Assembly (NCBI GenBank): GCA_946407015.1
Contig: CAMJML010000001.1
Span: 1-64,000, forward strand
Source of the DNA: an uncultured Selenomonadales bacterium
GTDB lineage: Bacteria > Bacillota > Negativicutes > DSM-1736 > Dendrosporobacteraceae
Direction: 5' to 3'
Length of the DNA stretch: 64,000 nt
The notes beneath the pieces are model-generated. The model had not been told where the DNA came from and did not search any database. It was given only the letters and a program-made list of their open reading frames with translations. Of this stretch, positions 24,981-33,381 are shown one piece after another (position 1 is the first letter of the stretch; each line of letters starts with the position of its first letter). The position numbers and the translations under genes are program-made.

Positions 24981-25436
24981 ATGCAGTTTAAAAATCTGGA
25001 TGAAATTGATACGCAAATTCTCAAGCATCTGTCTGAAAATGGCCGGTTAAGCAATGCCGAACTGGGGCGGTTGGTGAATTTAACCCGGGCCGCAGTCCGG
25101 GAACGCATTCACCAGCTTGTTGAGCAAGGGATTATTGAACGTTTTACCATTGTGGTCAATCCCTTGAAAGCCGGCAAAGGATTATCCATGTATTTTGACG
25201 TTGAAGTGGAATGGGCTCATATGGATGCAGTGGCCAAAGCGTTACTGGCTGCTGATGAAACCACCAATGTCTATCAGATGAGTGGCCGGCCCCATTTGCA
25301 TGTGCATGCCTTGCTGGATGACCAGGAACATGCGGAGCGTTACGTCAGGCAGCTTCGCGGTATTGAGGGGATTACCAGTGTGCAGGCGGAGTTTTTGATT
25401 ACCCGCTACAAGGAACGGGGGGCTTTGTTGATTTAG
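24981..25436 (+). CDS. Lrp/AsnC family transcriptional regulator
   Basis: A 151-residue feast/famine-type regulator. Residues 5-60 form the winged helix-turn-helix (IDTQILKHLSENGRLSNAELGRLVNLTRAAVRERIHQLVEQGIIERFT), and residues 65-145 the RAM ligand-binding domain with a GRPHLHVHALLDD strand pair. AAAGGGGCGAT precedes ATG 24981. It is divergent from the TauE-DUF1634 operon and 82 bases upstream of an FAH-family hydrolase, either of which could be its target. The ligand (usually an amino acid) is unknown. Confidence 0.92.
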   Translation: MQFKNLDEIDTQILKHLSENGRLSNAELGRLVNLTRAAVRERIHQLVEQGIIERFTIVVNPLKAGKGLSMYFDVEVEWAHMDAVAKALLAADETTNVYQMSGRPHLHVHALLDDQEHAERYVRQLRGIEGITSVQAEFLITRYKERGALLI

Positions 25437-25518
25437 CCTAACGTCAGCCGAGTCTGCCAGTAAATGACGATGACGGTTAGGTCTTTGATAAAAATGAAGC
25501 AAAGGAGCTGAACCTTTC

Positions 25519-26382
25519 ATGAAGTTTGTCAATTTCAGGGTGGATGACCAGGTTCGTCTAGGGATTAAAACAGAGGCCGGTATTGTGGATGTCAAAGCAG
25601 CAGCACAAGCCTTTGGGTTTACCGTTCCCGAGACCATGGAAGCAGTGATTGCTGCCGGCCAGGCAGGCAGCCTGCAACTGGAGGCCTTAAGCAAGCTCGG
25701 TTTTCCAGCTATTCCGGAGGAACAACTGGTTTATGCCCCTTGTGTGACTCAGCCGCAAAAAATTCTTTGTATCGGGCTTAATTATGTCAGTCACCGGAAA
25801 GAGTGTGCCATTGAGACACCGGCTGCCCCGATTCTATTCAGTAAATTTAACAATGCCCTGGCAGCCCATCAGCAAACCATTGCCTTACCGAAGACAGCCA
25901 GCAAATTTGACTATGAGGCGGAACTGGTTATTGTGATTGGCAAAACGGCTGCCGGTGTTAAGCCCGAGCAAGCCCTCGATTATGTATTCGGCTATACCAT
26001 TGGCAATGATTTAAGTGCCCGGGATTTGCAGTTCCGTACCGGCCAATGGCTGCTGGGGAAATCCTGTGATCATTTTGCCCCGGTCGGGCCTTATTTGGTG
26101 ACGGCTGACGAGCTTGATCCGCAAAACCTTGATATTTCCTGCAGTGTTAATGGCGCCGTTCGTCAATCGGCCAATACCCGGGATATGATTTTTGACTGTG
26201 CTACGCTGGTTAGTTATATCTCCGACTACATGACCTTGCAGCCCGGGGATATCATCTTCTCCGGCACACCGGGGGGGGTGATTTTAGGTTATCCGGAAAA
26301 TGAACAGCAATGGCTAAAGGCCGGGGATGTTGTGACCGTCACCATTGAAAAATTAGGCACTTTGAGCAATAAGCTGGCATAA
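25519..26382 (+). CDS. fumarylacetoacetate hydrolase family protein
   Basis: A 287-residue enzyme of the FAH superfamily, which acts on 2-keto or 1,3-dicarbonyl acids (hydrolysis, decarboxylation or isomerisation). Residues 1-70 are the short N-terminal domain and 75-285 the catalytic domain: LCIGLNYVSHRKE, DYEAELVIVIGK (metal-binding Glu), GNDLSARDLQ, GKSCDHFAPVGPYLV and FSGTPGGVILG. AAAGGAGCTG precedes the ATG. The catalytic metal ligands look complete, so it should be active. Typical relatives are 2-hydroxyhepta-2,4-diene-1,7-dioate isomerases and acylpyruvases; which one cannot be told. The Lrp gene is directly upstream. Confidence 0.9.
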   Translation: MKFVNFRVDDQVRLGIKTEAGIVDVKAAAQAFGFTVPETMEAVIAAGQAGSLQLEALSKLGFPAIPEEQLVYAPCVTQPQKILCIGLNYVSHRKECAIETPAAPILFSKFNNALAAHQQTIALPKTASKFDYEAELVIVIGKTAAGVKPEQALDYVFGYTIGNDLSARDLQFRTGQWLLGKSCDHFAPVGPYLVTADELDPQNLDISCSVNGAVRQSANTRDMIFDCATLVSYISDYMTLQPGDIIFSGTPGGVILGYPENEQQWLKAGDVVTVTIEKLGTLSNKLA

Positions 26383-26400
26383 GCGACTAAGGCGCAAGAC

Positions 26401-26428
26401 AGCGATTTGTTATCGCTAAGCAGTTTTT
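26401..26428 (+). terminator. terminator of the FAH gene
   Basis: AGCGAT / ATCGCT hairpin with loop TTGTT, then AAGCAGTTTTTTC; short stem. Confidence 0.6.
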
Positions 26429-26436
26429 TCATTCCC

Positions 26437-26485
26437 AACCGGCAAAAAGCCTTTGGTTCGTTGAACCAAAGGCTTTTTGCCGGTT
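26437..26485. terminator. 23-bp perfect inverted repeat between convergent genes
   Basis: Arms 26437-26459 and 26463-26485 are perfect complements with a 3-base loop. It contains AAAAAGCC and GGCTTTTT, so each strand has a T-run inside the arm; it probably ends the XRE-cupin gene from the other side. Confidence 0.65.
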
Positions 26486-26532
26486 GACGGGGAAGCAGCC
26501 GCCCTTTGAAGCATGGGCGGCTTGAGTAAAAG

Positions 26533-27219
26533 CTAACAGATATAGCTCAACGCCTGCGAAAGATTATCAAGCAGCTCCGGATTGAACGGATAAAGCCAAG
26601 TCACGCCTGCCAGCCGCCAAGGCTGGCAGGTTTGTTTCTTGGGAGCGGCTTTAACGGCCTCCTGTGGCTCCAACAGGATGACATAAAAGGAACTTGTGTC
26701 CTGAGCGATGTTATGAAATTCATGTTCAATGTCGGCGATGAAGGCCAGGCAATCACCGGCATTGAGCTCATAGAGGGAATTTTTGGCTAAGGTGACTCTG
26801 AGAATGCCCTTCTCAACCAGCACGTATTTTTCCGAGCCGGGCATATGGGCGGGTAATATGCCGGTGGTTGTCCCGGCCGGTGAGATGATGTATTGAATAT
26901 CCAGTCCCAAATCAGAAGTATACATGATGAGCTCGCGTTGAATGCGGGAAATGGGATCCTCCTGGACAACCCGGTCATCCAGACGCCTGACCTGGACCCG
27001 CTCGTCGGCTACATCATCCAATAATGAAGAAACCGAAGTGTTCAGCCCCCGCGCAATTTTATTGGCGATAGCAATGGTTGGGCTGACTTCGTCCCGCTCG
27101 ATTTTAGACAGCATAGAGCGGCTGATGCCGGCTTTTTCCGCCAGTTCTTCTTGAGAAAGTTTTCGCTGCATGCGCAGGGCGGCGATATTGTTGCCGAAAT
27201 TTAAATTTTTGTGGCTCAA
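26533..27219 (-). CDS. XRE family regulator with C-terminal cupin
   Basis: About 228 residues: an N-terminal XRE helix-turn-helix (residues ~8-62, LRMQRKLSQEELAEKAGISR then SMLSKIERDEVSPTI) and a C-terminal cupin fold (HMPGSEKYVLVEKGILRVTL, LNAGDCLAFIADIEHEFHNI) that would bind a small ligand. The start is placed at TTG 27219, 7 bases after GTGAGGTG; a GTG at 27234 in the same frame would lie within that site. The gene is divergent from the L-lactate permease gene, and two related palindromes (27306-27342) lie between them. Control of lactate uptake is thus likely but inferred. Confidence 0.9.
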   Translation of the reverse strand: MSHKNLNFGNNIAALRMQRKLSQEELAEKAGISRSMLSKIERDEVSPTIAIANKIARGLNTSVSSLLDDVADERVQVRRLDDRVVQEDPISRIQRELIMYTSDLGLDIQYIISPAGTTTGILPAHMPGSEKYVLVEKGILRVTLAKNSLYELNAGDCLAFIADIEHEFHNIAQDTSSFYVILLEPQEAVKAAPKKQTCQPWRLAGVTWLYPFNPELLDNLSQALSYIC

Positions 27220-27234
27220 ACCAAGGCACCTCAC

Positions 27235-27694
27235 TCAGTGAATTTTCGGAAAGTAAAAAAAATTACAATAAAAATAAACAAAACGGAAGGATTATCCAAT
27301 TAAATGAGTAATATATTATTCACTAAGAGCAATATATTGCTCAAAGAAATTCCTGTTGACTCTTTTATTATACATAATTTTAAGAGTTTTCAGGAGAGTC
27401 TTTCAAAGATTTATCAGAAATCTTGGGGTTCACACAATAGGGGTTACGCAAAGAGAAGGTCATCAGCTGTTTTGCTTTTTAACGCCAAGATGACAACAAT
27501 TTTGAAAGGAGGGAAGGGTAGTAAGCGGCAATTAAAAGGAGGCGACGAGTCGTTTGGACGGGACTGACCCAATGGTCGGGCCCTGACCGTTTGTTTCATA
27601 AACCATAGGTTAGAAAGAAAGAAAAGAAATCTTTCAGCAAGCGATTACAATGTGTTTAGCCACTAATTTTATTGTTGTAAAGGAGTGTGTCGGT
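27235..27694. other. 460-base leader between the XRE-cupin and lctP genes
   Basis: An AT-rich region with no convincing gene. An open frame at 27304-27567 has its Shine-Dalgarno 13 bases away and starts within the twin palindromes; I reject it. Two related 16-bp palindromes are annotated separately. A GC-rich near-palindrome GGTCGGGCCCTGACC lies at about 27574-27588, and several purine-rich runs (AAAGGAGGG, AAAGGAGGCG) at 27505-27545 look like ribosome binding sites without a good start after them. Confidence 0.5.
27306..27342. promoter_or_regulatory. twin palindromic operators upstream of lctP
   Basis: GAGTAATATATTATTC (27306-27321) and GAGCAATATATTGCTC (27327-27342) share the pattern GAGYAATATATTRYTC. 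The second is a perfect 16-bp palindrome. They are 21 bases apart centre to centre, i.e. two helical turns, on the same DNA face, which suits cooperative binding of a dimeric regulator such as the neighbouring XRE-cupin protein. Confidence 0.65.
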
Positions 27695-29347
27695 ATGACC
27701 TGGGTTCAAGATTATAGTCCTTTAGGAAGCATTGGCTTATCCGCACTGATTGCAGCCATCCCTTTATTCATACTCTTGTATATGCTGGGCATCAAACGTT
27801 CGAAGGGTCACAATGCGGCCTTTTTTGGCGTTCTCTCCGCCCTTTTAATTTCAATCTTTGTATTTAAAATGCCGGCAAGTTTAGCCATCAGCACAACGTT
27901 AAATGGTGCCATGGTCGGTATTTTCCCCATTGTCTGGATTATTGTTACGGCTATCTGGGTTTATAATATGACCGTTGAAGCCGGTGAATTTGAAATTATT
28001 AAAAACTCTTTGGCTTCCATTACAGATGACCGCCGACTGCAAGCCTTATTTATTGCTTTTGCGTTCGGTTCCTTTATTGAAGGGACAGCCGGCTTTGGTA
28101 CTCCGGTTGCTATCACGGCCGCCATGCTGGTTGGCCTCGGGTTTAACCCTGTTTATGCTGCCGGTATTTGTCTGGTTGCCAATACCGCGCCGGTAGCCTT
28201 TGGCGCCATTGGGATTCCGGTTGTGGTACTGGGGCAAGTCAGCGGGATTGATGCCATGACGCTCAGTAAAATCATTGGCCGCCAATTGCCTTTCTTATCC
28301 GTCATCGTTCCGCTGTGGGTGGTTGTCATGATGTGCGGCTGGAAACGCGCCATGGAAGTACTACCTGCCGTTATTGTTGCCGGTGTATGTTTCGCCGGAA
28401 CTCAATTCTTTACCTCCAACTATGTCAGCGTTTACCTGCCTGATATCACTTCCGCGTTTGTGACGATTATCGGTCTGCTGGTCTTCCTGAATGTCTGGAA
28501 ACCGTCCAGAGTTTGGCATTTCCCTGATGAGAATGAATCTAACGGTCCGGTAGCGCTGCAATACAGCGGAGCCGAAGTGCTACGCGCTTGGGCTCCTTAC
28601 ATCATTCTGGCCGTGCTGGTCTTCTTGTGGGCAGATGATAAATTTGTCGGTTTCAAAAATGTCCTGACCGGCTGGGAAAAAGCACTGGGCTTGACTTCCT
28701 TTGCATGGCCGGGTCTGCATAACCTGGTTATTAAAGCGGCTCCGGTTGTTGCGAAACAAACTCCTTATGCAGCTACTTACGGCATCAATTTCTTATCGGC
28801 TGCCGGTACCGCCATTTTTGTTGCCGGAATCCTGTCCTTACTGGTCATTCCGAATTATAGCGTGAGCCGTGCGGCAACCTGCTTTGCTAAAACCATTAAA
28901 CAATTGATTTATCCGATTATCACCATCGCCATGATTCTTGGCCTTGCTTATATCATGAACTACTCAGGTATGAGTTCTACATTAGGTCTTGCTTTTACCG
29001 CCACAGGCGCTGCCTATCCGTTCTTTGCGCCAATGCTTGGCTGGTTAGGGGTATTTTTGACCGGTTCGGATACTTCAGCCAACGCTCTGTTTGGTTCAAT
29101 GCAAAAAACAGCGGCTCAACAGCTGAATATCGATCCGAACTTGCTGGTAGCATCCAACTCTTCCGGCGGTGTTTGCGGAAAAATGATTTCACCGCAAAGT
29201 ATTTCAGTTGCAACGGCTGCAACCGGGCTGGTTGGCGAAGAATCAACCATCTTCCGTTTTGCCTTGCCGCATAGTATTGCCATGATTATTCTTATTGGGA
29301 TAATGACCTACCTGCAGGCTTATTACCTGCAATGGATGATGCCGTAA
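27695..29347 (+). CDS. lctP: L-lactate permease
   Basis: A 550-residue transporter of the LctP/LldP family with 12 or more membrane helices, taking up L-lactate (and glycolate) with protons. Recognisable blocks are FIEGTAGFGTPVAITAAML, CLVANTAPVAFGAIGIPV, FLTGSDTSANALFGSMQ and the near-C-terminal ASNSSGGVCGKMISPQSI. ATG 27695 has AAAGGAGTG 7 bases upstream; a frame from 27650 is in phase but lacks a site. No lactate dehydrogenase gene follows, so the oxidising enzyme is elsewhere. It sits alone between the operator region and a strong terminator. The XRE-cupin gene upstream is the likely regulator. Confidence 0.95.
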   Translation: MTWVQDYSPLGSIGLSALIAAIPLFILLYMLGIKRSKGHNAAFFGVLSALLISIFVFKMPASLAISTTLNGAMVGIFPIVWIIVTAIWVYNMTVEAGEFEIIKNSLASITDDRRLQALFIAFAFGSFIEGTAGFGTPVAITAAMLVGLGFNPVYAAGICLVANTAPVAFGAIGIPVVVLGQVSGIDAMTLSKIIGRQLPFLSVIVPLWVVVMMCGWKRAMEVLPAVIVAGVCFAGTQFFTSNYVSVYLPDITSAFVTIIGLLVFLNVWKPSRVWHFPDENESNGPVALQYSGAEVLRAWAPYIILAVLVFLWADDKFVGFKNVLTGWEKALGLTSFAWPGLHNLVIKAAPVVAKQTPYAATYGINFLSAAGTAIFVAGILSLLVIPNYSVSRAATCFAKTIKQLIYPIITIAMILGLAYIMNYSGMSSTLGLAFTATGAAYPFFAPMLGWLGVFLTGSDTSANALFGSMQKTAAQQLNIDPNLLVASNSSGGVCGKMISPQSISVATAATGLVGEESTIFRFALPHSIAMIILIGIMTYLQAYYLQWMMP

Positions 29348-29389
29348 GTTCCGAGTCATAAGAACTGAGGCGTTCTCGGTGTGTATGTG

Positions 29390-29436
29390 AAGTTCCCGGA
29401 TTTCCTGCTATAAGCGGCAGGAAATCCGGGAACTTT
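29390..29436 (+). terminator. lctP terminator
   Basis: 19-bp perfect stem (29390-29408 with 29417-29435), then TTTTGGTTG. Confidence 0.85.
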
Positions 29437-29533
29437 TGGTTGTTGCGGCAGCCAGCAAAAGCTGTCGCAATGTTGCCTATACTATTTGGCCGGCTGAAAC
29501 GTATATTGATACTAAAAGGCCGGAGGTTCTGTC

Positions 29534-29821
29534 ATGAAAATGTACAAAATGATGAGGAATATCCATCTTTGGCTGGGCCTGGTGTTAGCCCTGTTTATTC
29601 TCCTGGAGGCTTGCACCGGCTTGCTGCAGGCCGAGCCATGGCTGCTGGGAATGGGGGAAGAGGAGATGCATGAGCATTTTACCAATGCCCTTCATGAGGG
29701 GCGGCTGGGGGATGTCAGTGTCAAATGGGTGATTGACACGACGGCGGTCGGGCTGATTGTGCTCACCTTAACCGGAATTTATTTATCGGTTCCGTTACTG
29801 AAGAGCAGGCGCGGCCGCTAG
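29534..29821 (+). CDS. PepSY-associated transmembrane protein, short
   Basis: A 95-residue protein of the PepSY-associated TM type. The N-terminal motif MRNIHLWLGLVLALFILLEACTGLL forms the first membrane helix with the basic/His-containing start typical of the family; a second helix is at about residues 69-89 (TTAVGLIVLTLTGIYLSVPLL). Between them is an acidic loop with EEEMHEH. GGAGG 8 bases before ATG 29534 supports the start. Longer relatives are linked with iron reductases or metal handling; this version has only two helices and its role is unknown. It converges on a LysR gene with a one-base gap and no terminator between them. Confidence 0.75.
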   Translation: MKMYKMMRNIHLWLGLVLALFILLEACTGLLQAEPWLLGMGEEEMHEHFTNALHEGRLGDVSVKWVIDTTAVGLIVLTLTGIYLSVPLLKSRRGR

Positions 29822-29822
29822 G

Positions 29823-30728
29823 TTAGCCGGTTGTCCTGTGAGTGTCTTTCAGGGTTTGCAGGGTTACTGCGATGAACGCCTTTAACGCCGGCGACAGCCA
29901 TTTGTCTTTATGGTAGGTGAGCTGGGCGTGAATGTGAAAGTCCGGCCCGTCCCAGGGTAAGGACACCAATTGGCTGCTTTGCAGTTCGGGGATTACCGTG
30001 ACTTGCGGCAGGAAGCCAATGCCCCAGCCATCCATGACAAAGCGTTTCATCACTTCGGTACTGTTGATGCCGATGACCGAAGCCGGCTTGACTCCTGCCT
30101 GCGTTAAAATGCTTTCAAAAATCCGGCGATAGCTGCAGTCCGAGTCTGTTAATACCATCGGCTGCCCATGGAGGTCCTGGGGGCTTACAGACGGCCTGCC
30201 AGCCAGGGCATGATCCGGGGAGGTGATCAGGACCATCGGTTCTTCAAAGAGGTGATGGGCGATCAGTTCGGGATCGTGCACCGGTACATCCAGAATAAAG
30301 ATGGCATCCGCCTCGTTTTTACGCAGATAGGTCTGATAATGGGCGCAGGTATCAAAACGAAAGCTTAGATCAACCCGCGGATACCGGGCACGGAAGGTTT
30401 TAAACACGATGGGCAGGCGGTGGGTGCACAGTGATTCGGCTGTGCCAATGGTCAGGGTTCCTTTGGGATTGGCGGGTGAGGAAATTTGATCCTGGGCCTC
30501 GGCGGAAAGCCGGAGAATCTGATCGGCATATGTCAGTAAATCCTCCCCATCTTTGGTCAGTTTGATTTGCTTATTTAAGCGTTCGAATAATAAAATACCC
30601 AGCTCGTCTTCCAGCGACTGAATATGCCCGGTAATGGTCGATTGGGCGTAGCCCAGCTCGGCGGCGGCTTTGGTAAAACTCATCGTTCTGGCAATGGTGA
30701 TAAACGTTTTTAACTGGCGAAGTTCCAT
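29823..30728 (-). CDS. LysR family transcriptional regulator
   Basis: About 301 residues. The N-terminal winged helix-turn-helix (MELRQLKTFITIARTMSFTK, then AAAELGYAQSTITGHIQSLE) and the periplasmic-binding-like effector domain are complete. The start is placed at ATG 30728, where the family consensus begins; the longer frame to 30755 adds nine unusual residues. Divergent from the tag gene by about 225 bases. LysR proteins usually control the divergent gene, but no LysR-type T-N11-A site stands out and a DNA repair gene is an odd target, so the target is open. Confidence 0.92.
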   Translation of the reverse strand: MELRQLKTFITIARTMSFTKAAAELGYAQSTITGHIQSLEDELGILLFERLNKQIKLTKDGEDLLTYADQILRLSAEAQDQISSPANPKGTLTIGTAESLCTHRLPIVFKTFRARYPRVDLSFRFDTCAHYQTYLRKNEADAIFILDVPVHDPELIAHHLFEEPMVLITSPDHALAGRPSVSPQDLHGQPMVLTDSDCSYRRIFESILTQAGVKPASVIGINSTEVMKRFVMDGWGIGFLPQVTVIPELQSSQLVSLPWDGPDFHIHAQLTYHKDKWLSPALKAFIAVTLQTLKDTHRTTG

Positions 30729-30846
30729 GCTGACACCGTCCTTAGGGATTGGCAATTTCGTGAGGCTTGGGTCCGAGTCGTTTCATAGCTTTATGATAGT
30801 ATACTTTGTGCCGCAGGTCCAGCGGCCAAGACGCAGCCACTCTTTT

Positions 30847-30875
30847 TTGGACTAGCTGTCAGGAAGTGATATAAT
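30847..30875 (+). promoter_or_regulatory. sigma-A promoter of tag
   Basis: TTGGAC (30847-30852), 17 bases, TATAAT (30870-30875), about 80 bases before the tag start. Confidence 0.7.
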
Positions 30876-30954
30876 AGAGCCAATATCGACCCATACCGGC
30901 CTTGGACAGACTTGTAAACAATGCCGGAAGACAGGGTTTTGCTAGGAGGCTATG

Positions 30955-31512
30955 ATGCTGACACGGTGCGCTTGGGTGAATCAGGATGCTTTGTATATCC
31001 GCTATCATGATGAAGAATGGGGCCGCCCCTGCTATGAGGATCAACAATTGTTTGAAATGCTGATCCTGGAAGGCATGCAGGCCGGGCTGAGCTGGATTAC
31101 GGTATTGCGGAAGCGCGAAAACTTCCGGGAGGCTTTTGACAATTTTGCGGCCGCTAAAATGGTTCTTTATGACGAGGCCAAGATTGAGCAGCTTATGGCC
31201 AATCCCGGTATTATCCGCAATCGCCTCAAAATTCAGGCGGCAATTCAAAATGCGAAACAGTTTTTGGCCGTGCAGCAAGAATACGGCAGCTTTAGCCGGT
31301 TCATCTGGCAATTTGTCGGGGGTCAACCCAAAGTCAATCACTGGAGGCAGATTACGGAAGTTCCAGCCTCCACACCGGAATCGGATGCGATGAGTAAGGC
31401 CCTGCGCAAAAAAGGCTTTAAATTTGTCGGGTCCACCATTTGTTATGCCTTTATGCAGGCAACGGGTATGGTGAATGATCATACGGCCGATTGTTTTTTA
31501 CATGGCCGGTAA
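30955..31512 (+). CDS. tag: DNA-3-methyladenine glycosylase I
   Basis: A 185-residue base-excision repair enzyme that removes 3-methyladenine from alkylated DNA. The zinc-binding residues of the Tag family are visible: C5 in RCAWV and H18 in YHDEEWG near the N-terminus, and H and C in NDHTADC near the C-terminus. The EGMQAGLSWITVLRKRENF helix-hairpin region holds the catalytic Glu. AGGAGG (30944-30949) gives a 5-base spacing to ATG 30955; the adjoining ATG 30952 would be too close. The MBL-fold gene follows after 37 bases, probably in one transcript. Confidence 0.95.
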   Translation: MLTRCAWVNQDALYIRYHDEEWGRPCYEDQQLFEMLILEGMQAGLSWITVLRKRENFREAFDNFAAAKMVLYDEAKIEQLMANPGIIRNRLKIQAAIQNAKQFLAVQQEYGSFSRFIWQFVGGQPKVNHWRQITEVPASTPESDAMSKALRKKGFKFVGSTICYAFMQATGMVNDHTADCFLHGR

Positions 31513-31549
31513 GCCGGGATAACAGCGTTGCTTTTGGAGGAGGAAATTC

Positions 31550-32416
31550 ATGCCTATTAAAGCCATACAGCCAATCGGACAGCGTGGCCGCATCATTACC
31601 TTTGATGATGATATTTCGGTCTATCTTATCCAGGCCAAGCACCACTGGTTTTTGTGTGATACCCACCTGGGGCCGCAATCCATGGAGGAACTTAACACCG
31701 AGCTTGACTGTCCGTCCGGCCCGCCTGAGCTGATTCTCTTTAATTCGCACTCGGATTGGGACCATATCTGGGGCAATTGTGCTTTCCCGGGAGCCACCGT
31801 CATTGGCCATGATTTATGCCGCACAAGAATGCAAGACATCGGGCGCTATGAACTGGAGACACTTAGCCGGTATCACCGCGGAACCATTGCCCTGATTTAT
31901 CCCAACCTTACTTTCAGCCAAACCCTACAATACGCCGAGGAGGGAGTTGCCTTTCACTATGCGCCGGGACATACGGTGGACAGTGCGGTCTGTTTTGACC
32001 AGCAAGACTCTGTGCTGTTTGTCGGTGATTTAGTGGAGTACCCTATTCCCTATCTGGATTTTGCCGATTTGTCCACCTATCTGGGGACCTTGGCCTGGCT
32101 GCGTCAATTTCCGGCTGCCATCAAGGTTTCCGCACATTCCGGAATCGTGGATGAAGCCTTGATTGAGCGCAATATGGCCTATATCCGGGCGATTCAAGAG
32201 GGACAGACGGTGGAGCCCGCCATCATTCAGCCAGGCTCCACCGTACATACCTTCAATCTCAACAACCGGCTCTTTTTGGAGTATGAACACCAGGTGCGGC
32301 AAAAGCTGGGCGCACAGTTTGATTATTACGGCTTCCGAAATTGTTTCGGTGACTTGCATACCGTCGATTATGAAGCGCTCGCACGCGCGCTGAAGGACTA
32401 TATGCACGATTTATGA
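31550..32416 (+). CDS. MBL-fold metallohydrolase
   Basis: A 288-residue metallo-beta-lactamase fold enzyme. The metal motif HSDWDH (H67, D69, D71, H72) replaces the usual HxHxDH first His pair spacing, so site 1 has one His/Asp variation. A further His is in YAPGHTVDS (about 146) and Asp in FVGDLVE (about 166). Such proteins act on thioesters, lactones or phosphodiesters; the substrate here is unknown. GGAGGAGG precedes the ATG by 7 bases. It follows tag on the same strand. Confidence 0.85.
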   Translation: MPIKAIQPIGQRGRIITFDDDISVYLIQAKHHWFLCDTHLGPQSMEELNTELDCPSGPPELILFNSHSDWDHIWGNCAFPGATVIGHDLCRTRMQDIGRYELETLSRYHRGTIALIYPNLTFSQTLQYAEEGVAFHYAPGHTVDSAVCFDQQDSVLFVGDLVEYPIPYLDFADLSTYLGTLAWLRQFPAAIKVSAHSGIVDEALIERNMAYIRAIQEGQTVEPAIIQPGSTVHTFNLNNRLFLEYEHQVRQKLGAQFDYYGFRNCFGDLHTVDYEALARALKDYMHDL

Positions 32417-32466
32417 TGCCTGGTGAGGCCACTTGATCTGGCCTCTGGCCGGCCAATGATCAAAAA

Positions 32467-32501
32467 ATCCCTGAAGCCTTTGCGCAAGGAGACTCAGGGA
32501 T
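32467..32501 (-). terminator. terminator of the PAS gene (minus strand)
   Basis: TCCCTGA / TCAGGGA outer stem with an inner CCTT-GCGC-AAGG hairpin, followed on the minus strand by a T-run (AAAAAA at 32462-32467 on the plus strand). Confidence 0.7.
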
Positions 32502-32512
32502 GAAACCATACA

Positions 32513-33091
32513 CTATTCGGTTCGGGGCTTTGCCGCTCTTATGCAATCCGGGCAATAATCATGAGTAAATTCCGCTTCACTGTGGTTTTTAATATAGCGT
32601 TCCAGCGAGATCCATTCACCCTGTTCATTCCGGATTTTATGACAAACCGAACAAATGGGCAGCAGGCCCTGAAGCTCGGTAATTAACGAAATATCCTCAA
32701 TGAGGACAATCACCATCTGGAGATTCTGGTAATGAATAGGGGATGTCGTGATTAGCAGGGTCAACTGCTGGACTTCTTGAGTTTTTATGACGTGAAACGT
32801 ACCTTTGTTGCGTGTAACGGAATTTCCCTGGAGGGCTTGCACAATGCTGCTGCGTACCACACAGTTTTTACAGGCCGGTGTTCCGCCGCACTTTTCCGGC
32901 TGGGAGGCGTTCATGCATTGCAAGACTTCGCCGCAGCTTCTCACCCGGGTGTCGTCAGGCGATATGCAAAAAAACTTTTGCGCGGCCAGATTCACCGCTT
33001 CCAGTTCTATATCGGCATTGGATATTGCCACCGGTATGGGCATTTCGTTTAACAAGAATCGGGAAAAATCATTCTCAGCGGTCCATACCAT
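32513..33091 (-). CDS. PAS-domain protein with C-terminal Cys motif
   Basis: A 192-residue soluble protein. ATG 33091 is preferred: GAGGGTGA is 6 bases upstream, while the longer frame to 33106 starts with TTG inside that site. Residues 10-125 form a PAS fold (MPIPVAISNADIELEAVNLAAQ, then VVLIEDIS) that holds an unusual run of four cysteines (CGGTPACKNC and CGEVLQC near 60-80), which could bind a metal cluster. The C-terminal block LLPICSVCHKIRNEQGEW, then YIKNHSEAEF and HDYCPDC is known from many PAS proteins and response regulators, and looks like a zinc-binding tail. No kinase or output domain follows, so it may signal through a partner. Confidence 0.75.
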   Translation of the reverse strand: MVWTAENDFSRFLLNEMPIPVAISNADIELEAVNLAAQKFFCISPDDTRVRSCGEVLQCMNASQPEKCGGTPACKNCVVRSSIVQALQGNSVTRNKGTFHVIKTQEVQQLTLLITTSPIHYQNLQMVIVLIEDISLITELQGLLPICSVCHKIRNEQGEWISLERYIKNHSEAEFTHDYCPDCIRAAKPRTE

Positions 33092-33381
33092 AAGCTTCAC
33101 CCTCAAACGTTTTAGTTATTCATTCCACTGAAGGCTAGAGAAAACCTTTTTTCAAAAATCACGGTAGCCAATGGCGCCATTTACGCATAAACATGACGTA
33201 AGCGCTATTGGGCTGTATTTTCCACAGCTTTTAATAACGGTATAGCACAGGTAGCGCTTGAAGTCAATCATCACCCAGGTTGACTTCTCAGTCATATCGC
33301 TTTTCCGGGTTGCCGGGAAACACTTGTGATCGATGAAATAGCCTGTTACAATTGAACCATGTTAAAGCAGAAGGTGAAAAG
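33092..33381. other. divergent regulatory region, PAS gene / AbrB-type gene
   Basis: 290 bases without a gene. It holds an inverted repeat GAAGTCAA (33260-33267) / TTGACTTC (33280-33287) with a 12-base spacer, a possible regulator site about 100 bases before the AbrB-type gene. I see no strong promoter match. Confidence 0.4.

Noticed and set aside
27304-27567. 87-codon open frame in the lctP leader
   Set aside because: Shine-Dalgarno 13 bases away, starts inside the twin palindromes, low-complexity K/R-rich product; better explained as leader.
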